Assembly (NCBI GenBank): GCA_034769895.1
Contig: CM068372.1
Coordinates: forward strand, 380,379,910-380,443,909
DNA: 64,000 nucleotides
DNA from: Magicicada septendecula
Taxonomy: Eukaryota > Arthropoda > Insecta > Hemiptera > Cicadidae
Direction: 5' to 3'
The notes beneath the pieces are model-generated. The model saw only the letters and a list, made by a program, of their open reading frames with translations, did not search any database and had not been told where the DNA came from. Both the position numbers and the translations under genes were made by a program. Shown piece by piece: positions 20,285-30,455 of the stretch (position 1 is its first letter; each line of letters opens with the position of its first letter).

Positions 20285-22633
20285 TTGGAGTTCGGCAGCA
20301 GCTATAAAGCCAGAGAAATTGAAAGAAAAATGCAACGACGTGCAACATCCAAGAAACGGGCGGCGGAGGCCGAAAAAGCAGTAGAGATGGACATGGAAAA
20401 TAAAGAGGCGACGCCAGTAGACGTGGAAAGTTCATTGCCACCGGGGTTGTCCAAACAACCTGAACAACCAGAGGAACAACCTGAGTTGCCTACTCAGACA
20501 GGGGAAGTCAATGTCCGGAAGGAACGGTTAGAACAACCAGGGGAACCCTCACAAACCGAGAACACTGCGACAACCGGAGATGTGAAGTTCCAGGAAACAA
20601 TGATGAGAATGATGGAAGGAATGAGTAAGAAAATGGATTCCACCAAGGAGGATAGCCAATCCTTAAGTAAACAGATGGAAGAACTGAAGGAAGACAACCA
20701 GTCCCTGAGTAAGAAGATTGATGAGACGAATAAGAAGATGGAAGAAGAAATGGGGAAGAAGTTAGAAGAATTGAAGGAAGACAACCAGTCCCTGAGTAAG
20801 AAGATTGATGAGACGAATAAGAAGATGGAAGAAGAAATGGGGAAGAAGTTAGAAGAATTGAAGGAAGACAACCAGTCCCTGAGTAAGAAGATTGATGAAA
20901 CAAATAAGAAGATGGAAGAAGAAATGGGGAAGAAGTTAGAAGAATTGAAGGAAGACAACCAATCGTTCAAGGAAGAATTCAAGTCGACTAAAGAAGAATT
21001 GATTAATAAAATTGAAAACACCAATCAGAAAATCGATGAAACCAGGAAGAAGGTAGAAAAGAACAACCGACAGTTGAAGGAGGATAACAAGAAGTTGGAA
21101 GAGAAGATGGGGGAGAAATTGGAAGAATTGAGAGACGACAATCAAATTTTAAGAGAAGAATTAAGGTAGGTCAATCAGGAGAATCTGGACAAACTTGACG
21201 AAAGAATGGAATTGTTAAGAGAAGAACTGAACAAGGAAATCAATGTTAACAAGAGAGCGATGAATAACAAGATGGAAGAAGAAAACATAATGGTAAATCG
21301 ACAGATCCGAGAGATTGACGGGAAGTGCAACCAGACCGAAAAGGAGGTACAAGAGTTTAAAGAAGTAGTGAACATCAAGTTTACAAATATAGAAGAACAT
21401 AGCCGCAGGAAAGTAGAAGAACAGATGAAGGAAACTCAAGAAGAATTCGGGAGAGTAAGGAACCAAGTCGCGGAACGGTGTGATGGTATGCAAGATGCGA
21501 TGACCAATATCACAGGTCAGGTGCGACAAAGCCAAGAAGAGATGGAGGCTTTAAGAAATAGACCGACTCATTTCACCGGATTGCCCATCAACGAAAGCCG
21601 AGAATGGCTCAAATTCCTGCAGTACAAGCGGAAACCGATGGAGTTCCTGACTAGGGTAGATGAATACTTCGCTAAACATAAAATAACGCAATGGAGCCAC
21701 AACAGGGAAATCTTGGATGAGTCATTCAGGGAGATGACGGATAATTGGTGGATGGCTAACCGAAGCGAGATTCCCGACTACCAGCAGTTCCGGAAAATGT
21801 TTAAGTCGAAATACTGGTCTGAAACAACCCAGAACTTGATCCGTGATAACATATGCAACGGACGATACCGGGCACAACTAGGCAGTAGCATGACAGCCTA
21901 TTTCTTAGGGAAGGTGTGCATGGCGAAGCACCTCGAGCCGGCTATACCCGAAGAGTGCCTGGTGAATAAAATCTCGTATCACTATGACGAAGACATCGTC
22001 AGGGCCCGTAGAGGTAGCCAGATCAAGACAGTACAGGCAATGACGGAATTGTTAGAGGGGTATGAGAATGAAGAATATTATCGGCAGAGCAGGAGGAGGA
22101 ATGAAAGACCAGAGGCAAGGCCGAATCCATACCCTAATAACGGCAATAACCATCCCGGAAACCGAAACCAGCCCAGTAATTACGACGGCCATAATAACCC
22201 GCCGCGTAATAACAATTTTAATGGCAATGCTAACGGTATTAGGAACAACAACCCCTATCCTAATAATAGGAATAATTATTATCAGCCCCCTAATAGCCCA
22301 TACAGTCAGAGAAATCCATACCCCAGTAATAATGGTGATAGACATTACCCACCCAACCGAAATTACTATAACAATAATTATAATAATAATAATAATAATA
22401 GAGTGTCGCGGCCTAGGGTTAATTTTATAAGAGCAGAAGATCGCGGTCCAAGGAGATATTATCAACCACGGAGGAACAGTTTCCACGGCGCGGACAGAAG
22501 ATGGAGAAGTGCGGAACGGGACGGTCCACGACACGAACAAGGAAGAAGAAGTACCAGCCTGGAGAATCTTGGCCGACAACAGAACAGGGAGATAAACCTC
22601 GAACAGGGTACAGAGCGTCAGGAAACGACCCAG
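20285..22633 (+). pseudogene. gag-like region of the LTR fossil
   Basis: Parts in order: a charged N-terminal part rich in Glu, Gln and Pro; a long coiled-coil (about 20640-21560) that includes four ~29-residue repeats; a capsid-like helical part with WLKFLQYKRKP, FLTRVDEYF, WWMANRSEIPDYQQFRKMF and MTAYFLGKV (about 21600-22040), in the style of Ty3/gypsy gag of arthropods; then an Asn/Pro/Tyr/Arg-rich tail with repeated NNNPYPNN-like runs that may serve for RNA binding in place of a zinc knuckle (no CCHC box seen). The region is broken. Its last bases run into the family M repeat. No pol follows. Confidence 0.55.
20684..20980 (+). repeat. 87-bp tandem repeats in the gag-like coiled coil
   Basis: Units start at 20684, 20771, 20858 and 20945, the last one partial. 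Each codes for 29 residues of the form LKEDNQSL SKKIDETNKK MEEEMGKKLEE. The near-identity of the units implies recent expansion compared with the rest of the region. Confidence 0.85.
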
Positions 22634-22851
22634 AGTTGTTTTGCAAAAACCTATTTGATTCTGTTTGAATTTGAGGCAGTTATCGTCCTCCATAAAAAAT
22701 TCTACACAGACACACGGCCGCACACAGACATTTTTCAGAAAATGAATTTTCTTCATGTTTTGAGGGTAGTACAATCAGAATCAGCCATTATCTCGAACAC
22801 GATTTTATTCGCCATCACCATACTTCCATTTCCTTACGGAAGATGAAAGTA
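22634..22851. repeat. family M repeat, copy B, right part
   Basis: It takes up almost exactly where the left part (ending 14786) stops: TTGATTCTGTTTGAATTTG, then CTTCATGTTTTGAGGGTAGT and ACCATACTTCCATTTCCTTA, as in copies A and E. It marks the right edge of the LTR fossil. Confidence 0.6.
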
Positions 22852-22876
22852 AAAATTACTGAATCTTATATCGTAT

Positions 22877-23425
22877 TGTTACGACGGTCTACTGATCGTC
22901 GTACGCTAGAGTGGAAAACAAAATACCAGACACCAATGAAGTCACTGATCACCAGCTTTAATTAATCACACATACAGTTTATAATCAACTTGTACAATAA
23001 TCCGAGCAAAATTTGTCCACACGCAATAGTAATGCCAGCTAGTAGAGTCAATACACTTCGCCACAATACTTCGAACCTCACTTGAATAAATCCCCACTTA
23101 AACTGAAATAAACTGACCGTCGCTGGATGTTTATATTTATACACCGCTGTGATTCCAGAACAATCTGTCACTTTTTCGATAACGTGTTAAAAAGGTGCTC
23201 TCGAATCCACTAGTAAAAGTCTCAGTGTCTGGCCTTGAACACAGTGCCCGACTGTTGCGGTCTGGAATGGCCTCCATTGTTAACGCATGGTAAGTGTCAC
23301 GTAATTGTCTTTCATCACAAAGCAGCAATATGTACGCACACAAACATTACAACTGGAATCTGCTAAGATAAAAAAGTGTAAAGTAACGTTCTCCAATGTA
23401 CCAGAACGTTCCGTATTGCGTAACG
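22877..23425. repeat. LTR-like repeat, copy 4
   Basis: It starts TGTTACGACGG and ends near GCGTAACG. It has a central TTTATATTTATACACC. It is the best match to copy 2 at 8289-8816 and lies about 14 kb from the other three copies. Confidence 0.55.
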
Positions 23426-23975
23426 CTATTTTTTTTTAACGACGGCAGGTGAAAAATTTGCTCTACAAGTGTCCGGAGCCTGTGGATCTGTGTGTTTGAA
23501 TATTATATCCGACCCACTGTATGTGGTCGTCAGGCGAGCTTTGATTCAAGCGTGAGACACTTAGGTATTTCCTTTGCACAGAATTAATGTTCCCATGATT
23601 CATGGATTATCGTCTTCAATCAGCGGGAATAAATTATTTGAACACCAGAAAAATCAACAGTTACTACTGTAATACCACTTTCAATAATAAAGACAAGACG
23701 CTCGTATGCAACAATCTTCAAACGTATAGCACCGCTCACGGGGACAGCAGTCGCTTCAATGCAGCGAATTACGCATGCCCTGGACCGGGCGCAGCTTCTC
23801 ACTCAACTAGCACTTCTCACTCTTGTGCTTTCTAATCACACCACTGCGTTGTGAGAAAAACTGTTATTTATATTATTCTTTTAAAATAGACATTTCAAAA
23901 GGAAAGCAGCGCTTCCAACGTCTCCGTTAACACTACAGGACAGCTTAAATAGCTCACAACATATTTTCAAATTGG
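23426..23975. other. no gene recognised
   Basis: Overlapping open frames of about 60-77 codons on both strands at 23602-23835 have no motif. Confidence 0.4.
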
Positions 23976-24094
23976 GTAAGTACTTCAGTGCCTTGAGGGG
24001 TTTGGAGGTCTCTGGTATAAAGAAAGCTGTGGAATAACCGACGTCCGTTATGTTTAGAAAAATCGTTTTTCTATAAATAATTTCCTCAGATGAG
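23976..24094. repeat. ~110-bp direct repeat flanking an RTE fragment, left
   Basis: It starts GTAAGTACTTCAGTGCCTTG and matches 24517-24625 over its whole length at about 90% by eye. Confidence 0.75.
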
Positions 24095-24516
24095 AGGCAA
24101 CTTAAATATATTTGAAAGGAGGATCTTTAGGCAAATGTTTGGTCCAGTTGTAGAGGTGGGAGCCTGGAGGAAAAGATATAATCTAGAGCTGTATAATTTG
24201 TATGAGGAGGATTGATGAGGTCACTTTCATTAAATTAAAAAGATTAGAATGTTCTGGGCACATTATTCATGCTTGTGAAACAAGAGTTATTAAGGAGATA
24301 TTTAATGCAAAGCCAGAAGTTAAAACTAAAGTTGGAAGGCAAAAACTGCGATTTTGCGACAGGATGAGTCAGAACATCAGTACTCTTGGAATTAGAAACT
24401 GAAGAATATGACTATGAATAGAGAAGAATGGCAAAATCTTCTAAAGAAGGCTAGGGCCCACAAAGGGCTGTTGAGCCAATGATGACGATGATGATGATGA
24501 TGATGATGATGATGAC
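24095..24516 (+). pseudogene. RTE-like LINE C-terminal fragment with (GAT)n tail
   Basis: Frames on + give FERRIFRQMFGPVVEVGAWR, then EVTFIKLKRLECSGHIIHAC, then KVGRQKLRF and REEWQNLLKKARAHKGLL. This is the thumb and C-terminus of an RTE/BovB-type ORF2, with RL-W-GH weakened to RLECSGH. It ends in a (GAT)n run (about 24480-24514). Several frame breaks are present and the RT core is lacking. The flanking ~110-bp direct repeats would be an unusually long target duplication. Confidence 0.65.
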
Positions 24517-24625
24517 GTAAGTACCTCAGTGCCTTGAGGAGTTTGGAGGTCTCTGGTATAAAGAAAGCTGTGGAACAACTGACGTCCATTATATTTGGAA
24601 AAATCGTAGAAATAATTTCAGAGGA
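24517..24625. repeat. ~110-bp direct repeat flanking an RTE fragment, right
   Basis: Second copy of 23976-24094, starting GTAAGTACCTCAGTGCCTTG immediately after the (GAT)n tail. Confidence 0.75.
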
Positions 24626-24837
24626 ACACGAGATACGTAGACGGTAAGAAAGGTCAAACAACATTATATTGGAGACGGGAACAAAAATAACACTGTGCGG
24701 ACAATAAGCTGCTGGGCTTGAGAGCGACTTTACGAAATGTGATATTGGCAACATCTGTGGGAATCTTTTTTGTTGCTTCTCGTTTGTCCTTCGCGTGTCT
24801 CATCGTATTTTCTCCCACGTCTTCACTTTTGATTCTC

Positions 24838-24952
<115 letters not shown>

Positions 24953-25035
24953 ACACAAAGTTAACAATAATTAATATTTTTTTTTATTTTTGCGAAGAAT
25001 ATGTTCTATTAATTTTATTTCAATATTGTTTAGAC

Positions 25036-25578
25036 CAGGGGTTCCCAACCGGTGCTACGTAAGACGAACTAGCTAGGGAAAAAGTATTTACTTAAAAAAA
25101 TTAATACATAAATAAAAATTTATGTTCAAAACAAAATACATTTTTATTGGACATGATTAAAATATAATTACCCTTAGGCTAAAAAAACCCTGACATTAAC
25201 TCTCTGGTACAAAATAAGCAGCAACAAGTTTCACATTAATTATTTTCTTTTTATTGTGTTGTTATTTTTTAGTACAAATAAGAAAATCTGTAATGAAAGT
25301 AATCAACTGTCTTCTGAAAAAACTTTATACTTGATTTTAGCATAGAGCCAACGTGAAATTAATTTTTAAAATCAGTTCCCGTTTTGAAAAATTCTATGTA
25401 TTAGGCTTAAATAATTGTACATAACTAGGAATAATATGCTATGCTATTCATGTTGTATCAAGTTTTTATTGACAAAAAACGACAATAACCTTTCTTTAAG
25501 CTCCGGTGATACTCGAAATGAACGCGGAATACCAAAGTGGTACGCGGGTCCAGAACGGTTGGGAACCGGGAACTACTG
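25036..25578. mobile_element. non-autonomous hAT-like element 1
   Basis: The left end CAGGGGTTCCCAACCGG and the right end (minus strand) CAGTAGTTCCCGGTTCCCAA share the GGTTCCCAACCG core seen at many hAT termini. Flanks GTTTAGAC (25028-25035) and CTTTAGAC (25579-25586) match at 7 of 8 bases, the hAT target size. The 543-bp body is AT-rich and non-coding. Confidence 0.7.
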
Positions 25579-25589
25579 CTTTAGACAGT

Positions 25590-26100
25590 CTACTTTACTG
25601 CCATCTTCAGAAAAGATACAAACCTGCATATATAAGCTTACAGGTGCTCATATAAAGGTTTAGGTTAATAATAAACCATACGTTGATAATAAGAAAATGT
25701 ATGTTTTATGCAGTTGTGCAATTACATGTACGACATTATCTGAAAAATCATACAACGTTCGACAATTAAACAATATATGATCATCTTTAGGTATAAGTTA
25801 AAGTAGTACACTCAATACAAACGAACCCGAGATCCGTTTATTAACAAGTGCGCACATATTGATAAAAGTGATAATCAATGTTCCGTAAAACAGAAAGAAG
25901 TACTTATATGATTCCCAAAATTTTAAATAAATTCATTCTACGTTTATCTAAAAGAGTTAAAAATATTATTTCGAAACAGATTGAATCGGCTCACTTTTTA
26001 TCTGTAATAATGGATACCTACACAAGACATTAACAGAAAATATCAAATAAGTCAAATAATCCAGGTATGTCTAAAGTTTTGAAGATGTAGCAGGAAGACC
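25590..26100. other. AT-rich stretch, nothing recognised
   Basis: No gene is seen. Confidence 0.45.
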
Positions 26101-26106
26101 CACCAA

Positions 26107-26285
26107 CTTAAAAATTCTTCTTCTTCTTCTTCTTCTTCTTCTTCTTCTTCTTCTTCTTCTTCTTCTTCTTCTTCTTCTTCTTCTTCTTCTTCTTCTCCTC
26201 CTCCTCCTCCTCCTCCTCCTCCTCCTCCTCCTCCTCCTCCTTCTTCTTCTTCTTCTTCTTCTTCTTCTTCTTCTCCTTCCTCTTA
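26107..26285. repeat. (TTC)n/(CTC)n microsatellite
   Basis: TTC, then CTC, then TTC blocks. On the minus strand it is the (GAA)n-type tail of the LINE 3' end at 26286-26445, and its frames read as long Glu, Lys or Arg runs. Confidence 0.95.
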
Positions 26286-26445
26286 TTTTTCTCTTCAACA
26301 AGTAGGTTATATAAACCTGATCCGGCACCCATCTCATCCTCGGACGACCCAAGTCTCTTCTACCAATGCCTTTACAGTTCAGCGTCGCTTTCGGCACTAA
26401 ATCTTCTGTCATCCTTTGCAGATAATCCCACTATTGTCTTCTGTA
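26286..26445 (-). pseudogene. LINE 3'-end fragment, same family as 13610-13790
   Basis: The minus strand reads MTEDLVPKATLNCKGIGRRD, LGRPRMRWVPDQVY and then the Arg-rich repeat. It aligns with the + strand fragment at 13610-13790 through TTACAGAAGACAATAGTGGG and later blocks. It is 5'-truncated, with about 45 codons left. Confidence 0.65.
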
Positions 26446-26828
26446 AGCTGAAATAATTTCATTTATTAAAGTAATTAAAGCAACTTAAAAAATAATTAAC
26501 AATTTTAGGTTTTATAGAAATAAGCGATGAAACTGGCCTAAGCTAAGAAGTGATTTTAAACAGTGTTGAGGACAACGTATTCTGTTTACTTTATATAATT
26601 CCAGTAATTGTCAAAGCTATAAGAAGGGGTTAGTATTTAAGAGGAAACAATAGCACGAATTAAGTAAATGTAGTAGAGGGCCTTACAAAGGATTCCTGCG
26701 GGGGTCCCGAAAAAAGAACTACACCACTGATGTGTGAAGGCTCTATCATTTACATGTGTCGTAAAATTCATAGAGTCCACATATAGGGCGGCGAATCGAG
26801 TTGAGTAGAGTGAAACACAGATTAGGTG

Positions 26829-26860
26829 CACGCACACGCACACACACACACACACGCACG

Positions 26861-26931
<71 letters not shown>
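26829..26931. repeat. (CA)n microsatellite
   Basis: CA/CG-mixed dinucleotide run of about 100 bp. Confidence 0.95.
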
Positions 26932-26933
<2 letters not shown>

Positions 26934-26934
26934 C

Positions 26935-27295
26935 ATATTGCAGCTAATGTGTCCCGCCGTGACGCAGTAATGCCGAGAGCTATAAATTTTTCCTCCCTTT
27001 GTTGTTCCTTATTTAAACTTCATAGACATTAACATTCTCTTCGCCACACTTTCGAATTATGTAAATCCGCGAGCAGTTATGATGTTATAAATCTAACTTC
27101 AGCTTTCTCATTTATCCCGCGTTCTGCACTCGTGATTTTTTTCCCTTAATATATTTCACATTTGTTCTTATTCTGCTCAGTGTTTATACGAGTATTTATA
27201 AAGACGCCAGACCTGTCATGTCTATACGACTTTCATTTTACTTTTCTTGAATTGAGCACAATTATCGCTTTCATTGCCTATTAACAGAATGGTTT
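26935..27295. other. no gene recognised
   Basis: A block at 26940-27070 (TAATGCCGAGAGCTATAAAT, then CTTCATAGACATTAACATTC, then AATTATGTAAATCCGC) is loosely matched by inverted blocks near 29290-29430 and 33530-33680, so a further dispersed repeat is likely. Confidence 0.4.
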
Positions 27296-27299
27296 CTTT

Positions 27300-28490
27300 A
27301 TTTAATTAATAAAGGTGTGTAATCATCAGAAACAGACGACGACCTGGGGGGCTGTGCGGGACGATGGGCATGCCCGTCGCCCGCTCGTTAGCAGCGTCCC
27401 GAGCTTCAAGTAGAGCTCCTGCCGCAAGGACAATAGATACGGCTGGATGTTTAGGGTGTGGCCTGCTACCGGCCGTAGGGATTCAATTAATTATTTAATT
27501 AAGGGTTAGAGTTCGCCGAGGGCGGGTCCATGATTCTCCTGGCACAGATTAGTAGCGACCGAGGGCTCTAATGAGGTGGTTGCCCTGAAATCGGGCGGTG
27601 CGGCGATAGAATTTTTGGGACAGTGTCCGTATAGTGGCGTCCAGGGAACGGACACGCAGGGCTTCACGGATGGTTTTATTAGATGTCAGGTAGTAGGCTT
27701 TGCACGCCCAGCGCAGTCCTCCGTCGAGGAGAGACTGAAGCTTTTGTTTATGGGTCTTGGCCAAGTAGCCCCATACGGGGATCGCGTAGGTAGCCATCAT
27801 CACCACATAGGTGGAGACGAGAAGCTTTCCTAGGCGGCGGGTCATAGAATTGCTGCACAGCAGGGGAAGGAGTATATATAGTCGATGGGCGGTCTTGCGG
27901 GCTACTTGTTCGGAGTGTGTCCGCCATGTAAGACGACGATCGAGGTGGACGCCGAGGTACTTGACCTCTCGGGCCCAGGGCGACTGAGTGCCACCTACGT
28001 ACAGTCTGTCGGGCACCCTGAAGCGTCTGGAGAAGACTACGGCTGTGCTCTTGGCCGCGTTGACGACAAACCTCCATTTCTCTCCCCAATACGTATTCGT
28101 CCAATTGTTCCTGGAGCCAGATAACTGCCGTTTCAGCACGACGATCAACGGCATTCACCGCCGTGTCGTCAGCGAACATGGCCAACCTGGTTCCCGTTAA
28201 CGTGGGCACGTCATTGACGTACACAGAGAAAAGCAGGGGCCAAAGACGCTCCAATGAGGTACACCAGGCGTAATACCCCTTGCCGAAGAAAGGGTGTTAT
28301 CCACTCTCACGCAAAAGGTTCTGTTCCGAAGAAAGCTAGCAACCAGATGAGTGTATCAATCTGGAACCAGAATCTCCGTAAGTTTGTACGGTAGGCCTGG
28401 ATGCCAAACACGATCGAACGCTTTCTAGACATCAAGGATATCGGCAACGGTCTGCTCTCGCGAGACCGTTGCGAGATCAGACGTTAGTAA
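27300..28490 (-). pseudogene. Jockey-superfamily LINE, RT C-terminal half, 5'-truncated
   Basis: The minus strand is GC-rich and encodes, in broken frames: KAFDRVWHPGLPYKL (RT motif A), GITPGVP (motif B), PLLFSVYVNDVP and MFADDTAV (motif C, both Asp kept), KSTAVVFSRR, VKYLGVHLDRRLTWRTH (thumb), then GNHLIRALGRY near the ORF end. This order and wording are those of Jockey-type elements. About 27300-27540 would be the 3' UTR, with AATAAA-like and A-rich sequence near 27300. Frame changes and stops lie between motifs A and C. The endonuclease, ORF1 and the RT start are missing. It differs strongly in base composition from its AT-rich surroundings. Confidence 0.8.
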
Positions 28491-28499
28491 ACACTTAAT

Positions 28500-28600
28500 T
28501 CAGTTAATTAACAGAATTAACACTTTTGTACACCACTATAAAAAAATTTTCGATTAGCGCTTTCAAGCTTTACAGCTTATCATCAGATCAGAAACATACA
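28500..28600 (-). repeat. short repeat P: PLE-terminus-like block
   Basis: It contains the hammerhead-like motif (28548-28594) and matches each half of the inverted pair at 39734-39933 (CAGAATTAACACTTTTGTAC, then TTTTCGATTAGCGCTTTCAA). The minus-strand DNA upstream (28600-28990) could be a decayed PLE tail but shows no clear motif. Confidence 0.5.
28548..28594 (-). ncRNA. hammerhead-ribozyme-like motif in repeat P
   Basis: Minus strand, 5' to 3': helix I strand TTTCTGAT, core CTGATGA, one extra T, helix II AAGCT/AGCTT closed by a GTAA tetraloop, GAAA, a 2-bp helix III (AG with CT), cleavage triplet CTA, then ATCGAAA. ATCGAAA pairs with TTTC.GAT over 7 bp with one bulged T. All core residues of a type I hammerhead are present. 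The extra T and the tiny helix III are the weak points; short helix III hammerheads are thought to cleave as dimers. Confidence 0.5.
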
Positions 28601-28761
28601 ATAATAGAACGAGACAATGCATTTATACCACTACTTGTCCTACAGCGCTTACATGTTTTCTTAAACAAAATTTGAGGTACACACTCTTATCTTCTGGCTT
28701 ACTGAACTTACTGGCGGGTTCAGACACCTGTGTCGGTATTTTTACATTTATTTCTAGTACA

Positions 28762-28765
<4 letters not shown>

Positions 28766-28810
<45 letters not shown>

Positions 28811-28831
28811 TGTGTGTGTGTGTGTGTGTGT
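28766..28831. repeat. (GT)n microsatellite
   Basis: About 32 GT units with one interruption. Confidence 0.95.
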
Positions 28832-28989
28832 ACATCTCTTTCTAAGCTTTTAATGCTTTAAAACCTCTTTCATTCATTACTTTTAACTGTAAGTTCCTTT
28901 TTGGCATAGTTTTAGTATTCATTATATCGTCAAAACCTTTCCTCTTCCTTTCAATAATTCTAACGTAAACAACAACCTAGGTTAACCAC

Positions 28990-30455
28990 CCTTATCATCC
29001 AGTCCTATCACCGCCTTGGGGCGCCGATTCCATTTGTGCTATTTACTTTCTGTCTCTAATGTTCTCTATCCGTCCACTACTTTTTAATTTTATTATAAAA
29101 TATTTATTCATTGTCTAAATTAGTTTTAATATTTATTAAATTACGTAACGCTCTTTGTAACTCCTCTTTAAGTCTGCTTTCAACTAAATTATTGTATAAT
29201 TCCGATATATATTTAAATAAAGCAAACTAAATGAGAATACATAACGGTGGATAAATTGGAAATGAGAGGTTAGATTTACAGCGCGCGTTAGAAAAATATG
29301 CTTGCCTACTGCCTCCACTTTACATAATTCTAAATCCCGCCTGTGAGAATGTTAATGTTTGCGAAGTAGCAAATAAGGAACGACGGGAAATTTATTGCAG
29401 TTGGCATTATTGCGTTATGGCGGATATACATTAGCTGTGCAGGTGGAAATATGTTTATAAGGCACTGGGCGTGCTTAATTCGTATTTTACTTCTCTCGTG
29501 TGATATTTGTATGTAAGCAATGTGAACAAATATAGATGAAAACGTATTCCACCCTCACACAACCATAGTTGCTCCTGCGCATCTGTGAATTACCTTATTT
29601 TTCTTCTTTTTTGTTTTTTCTTGTATTTCTCTTCTTCCTTTTGTTCTTATTCACCTTCTTCTTTTCTTTCTTCTTTTTCTTCTTACTTAAATGTTTTTCT
29701 TCGTCTACTTCTACCCCTCCTCCCTCGTCAACCTCCTCCTTCTCCTCCTCCTCCACCTCCTCTCGTTCATTTTTTCTGCTTCTCCTTCTTCTTCACTTGA
29801 CGTATTAGATTCTAGTCCCAACAGACCACGATTGACTTGACGTAACATGGCCACGCTTATTTAGGTGTAGTCAATCAACTGAAGTTAAATGATAAAATTT
29901 ACTTACCTCATGTGCACGTAACAGGATCTCGTATGCACACATCCAGTCACGCCAATTTCCCTGAACATTTTACAACAAAATTTTAATAAACGTTTTATCG
30001 AACTTACACTACAGATATACGACATTTGTGACCATTTATAGGGTTTTCCAAGTATTTTTAACATTCTTTTAAGATCACACTGTGTGCGCCTCAATAAAAA
30101 AACGAGAGTTCCGCAATACACTATTTTTGAGAAATACTGTATCTAATTTAAGTATCTGACCACATTACATCGAGCTCAACCATAGTCAAAACTTACGCTG
30201 ATAGCACAAATATCCTGAATTCAAACCGTGAATACGTAGCTTAGAAATGCACATAAACACCTGGGTTTAATGAAGACTTGGTTGGATAAACAGTTGGAGA
30301 ATCACTTCAACGAAGACAGAACTCTTCAGCACGAACAATCGCGACTGTCCTCCTCTGTTCTCGCTTCTACGTGTCTTGCTCTTATGTGTCTTGCATCTTT
30401 TATCTACGTGATTATTGTCCGGTTCCCCGGACGCTGGGAATCACTACAGCTAGAG
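28990..30455. other. no gene recognised
   Basis: T/C-rich frames at 29569-29808 are pyrimidine-tract artefacts. Short frames at 29903-30461 have no motif. A block at 29280-29430 resembles the start of 33530-33680, so a dispersed repeat is likely. Confidence 0.4.

Larger units (their letters stand above)
14787..22633 (+). mobile_element. LTR-retrotransposon fossil (Ty3/gypsy-like), nested and broken
   Basis: The span is bounded by the two halves of family M copy B. Its left edge reads TGTAACG, as many LTRs do. A long AT-rich leader with purine-rich patches is followed by a TATA-like site (about 20090), a primer-binding-like TGGCGCACAACTGAGGGGC (20220) and a gag-like coding region (20285-22633). 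A PLE palindrome sits inside it (17682-19715). No protease, RT, RNase H, integrase or second LTR is recognised, so the copy is broken. The gag-like region still reads well, which suggests moderate age, older than the PLE insert. The family assignment rests on gag style and the Lys-tRNA-like primer site and is moderately sure. Confidence 0.5.

Noticed and set aside
22052-22774. 240-codon minus-strand frame and 122-codon + frame over the gag-like tail
   Set aside because: Shadows of the Asn-rich gag-like frame, made of Ile/Val-rich low-complexity translation.
29569-29808. Ser/Phe/Leu-rich frames
   Set aside because: They come from a pyrimidine-rich (CTT/TCC) tract.
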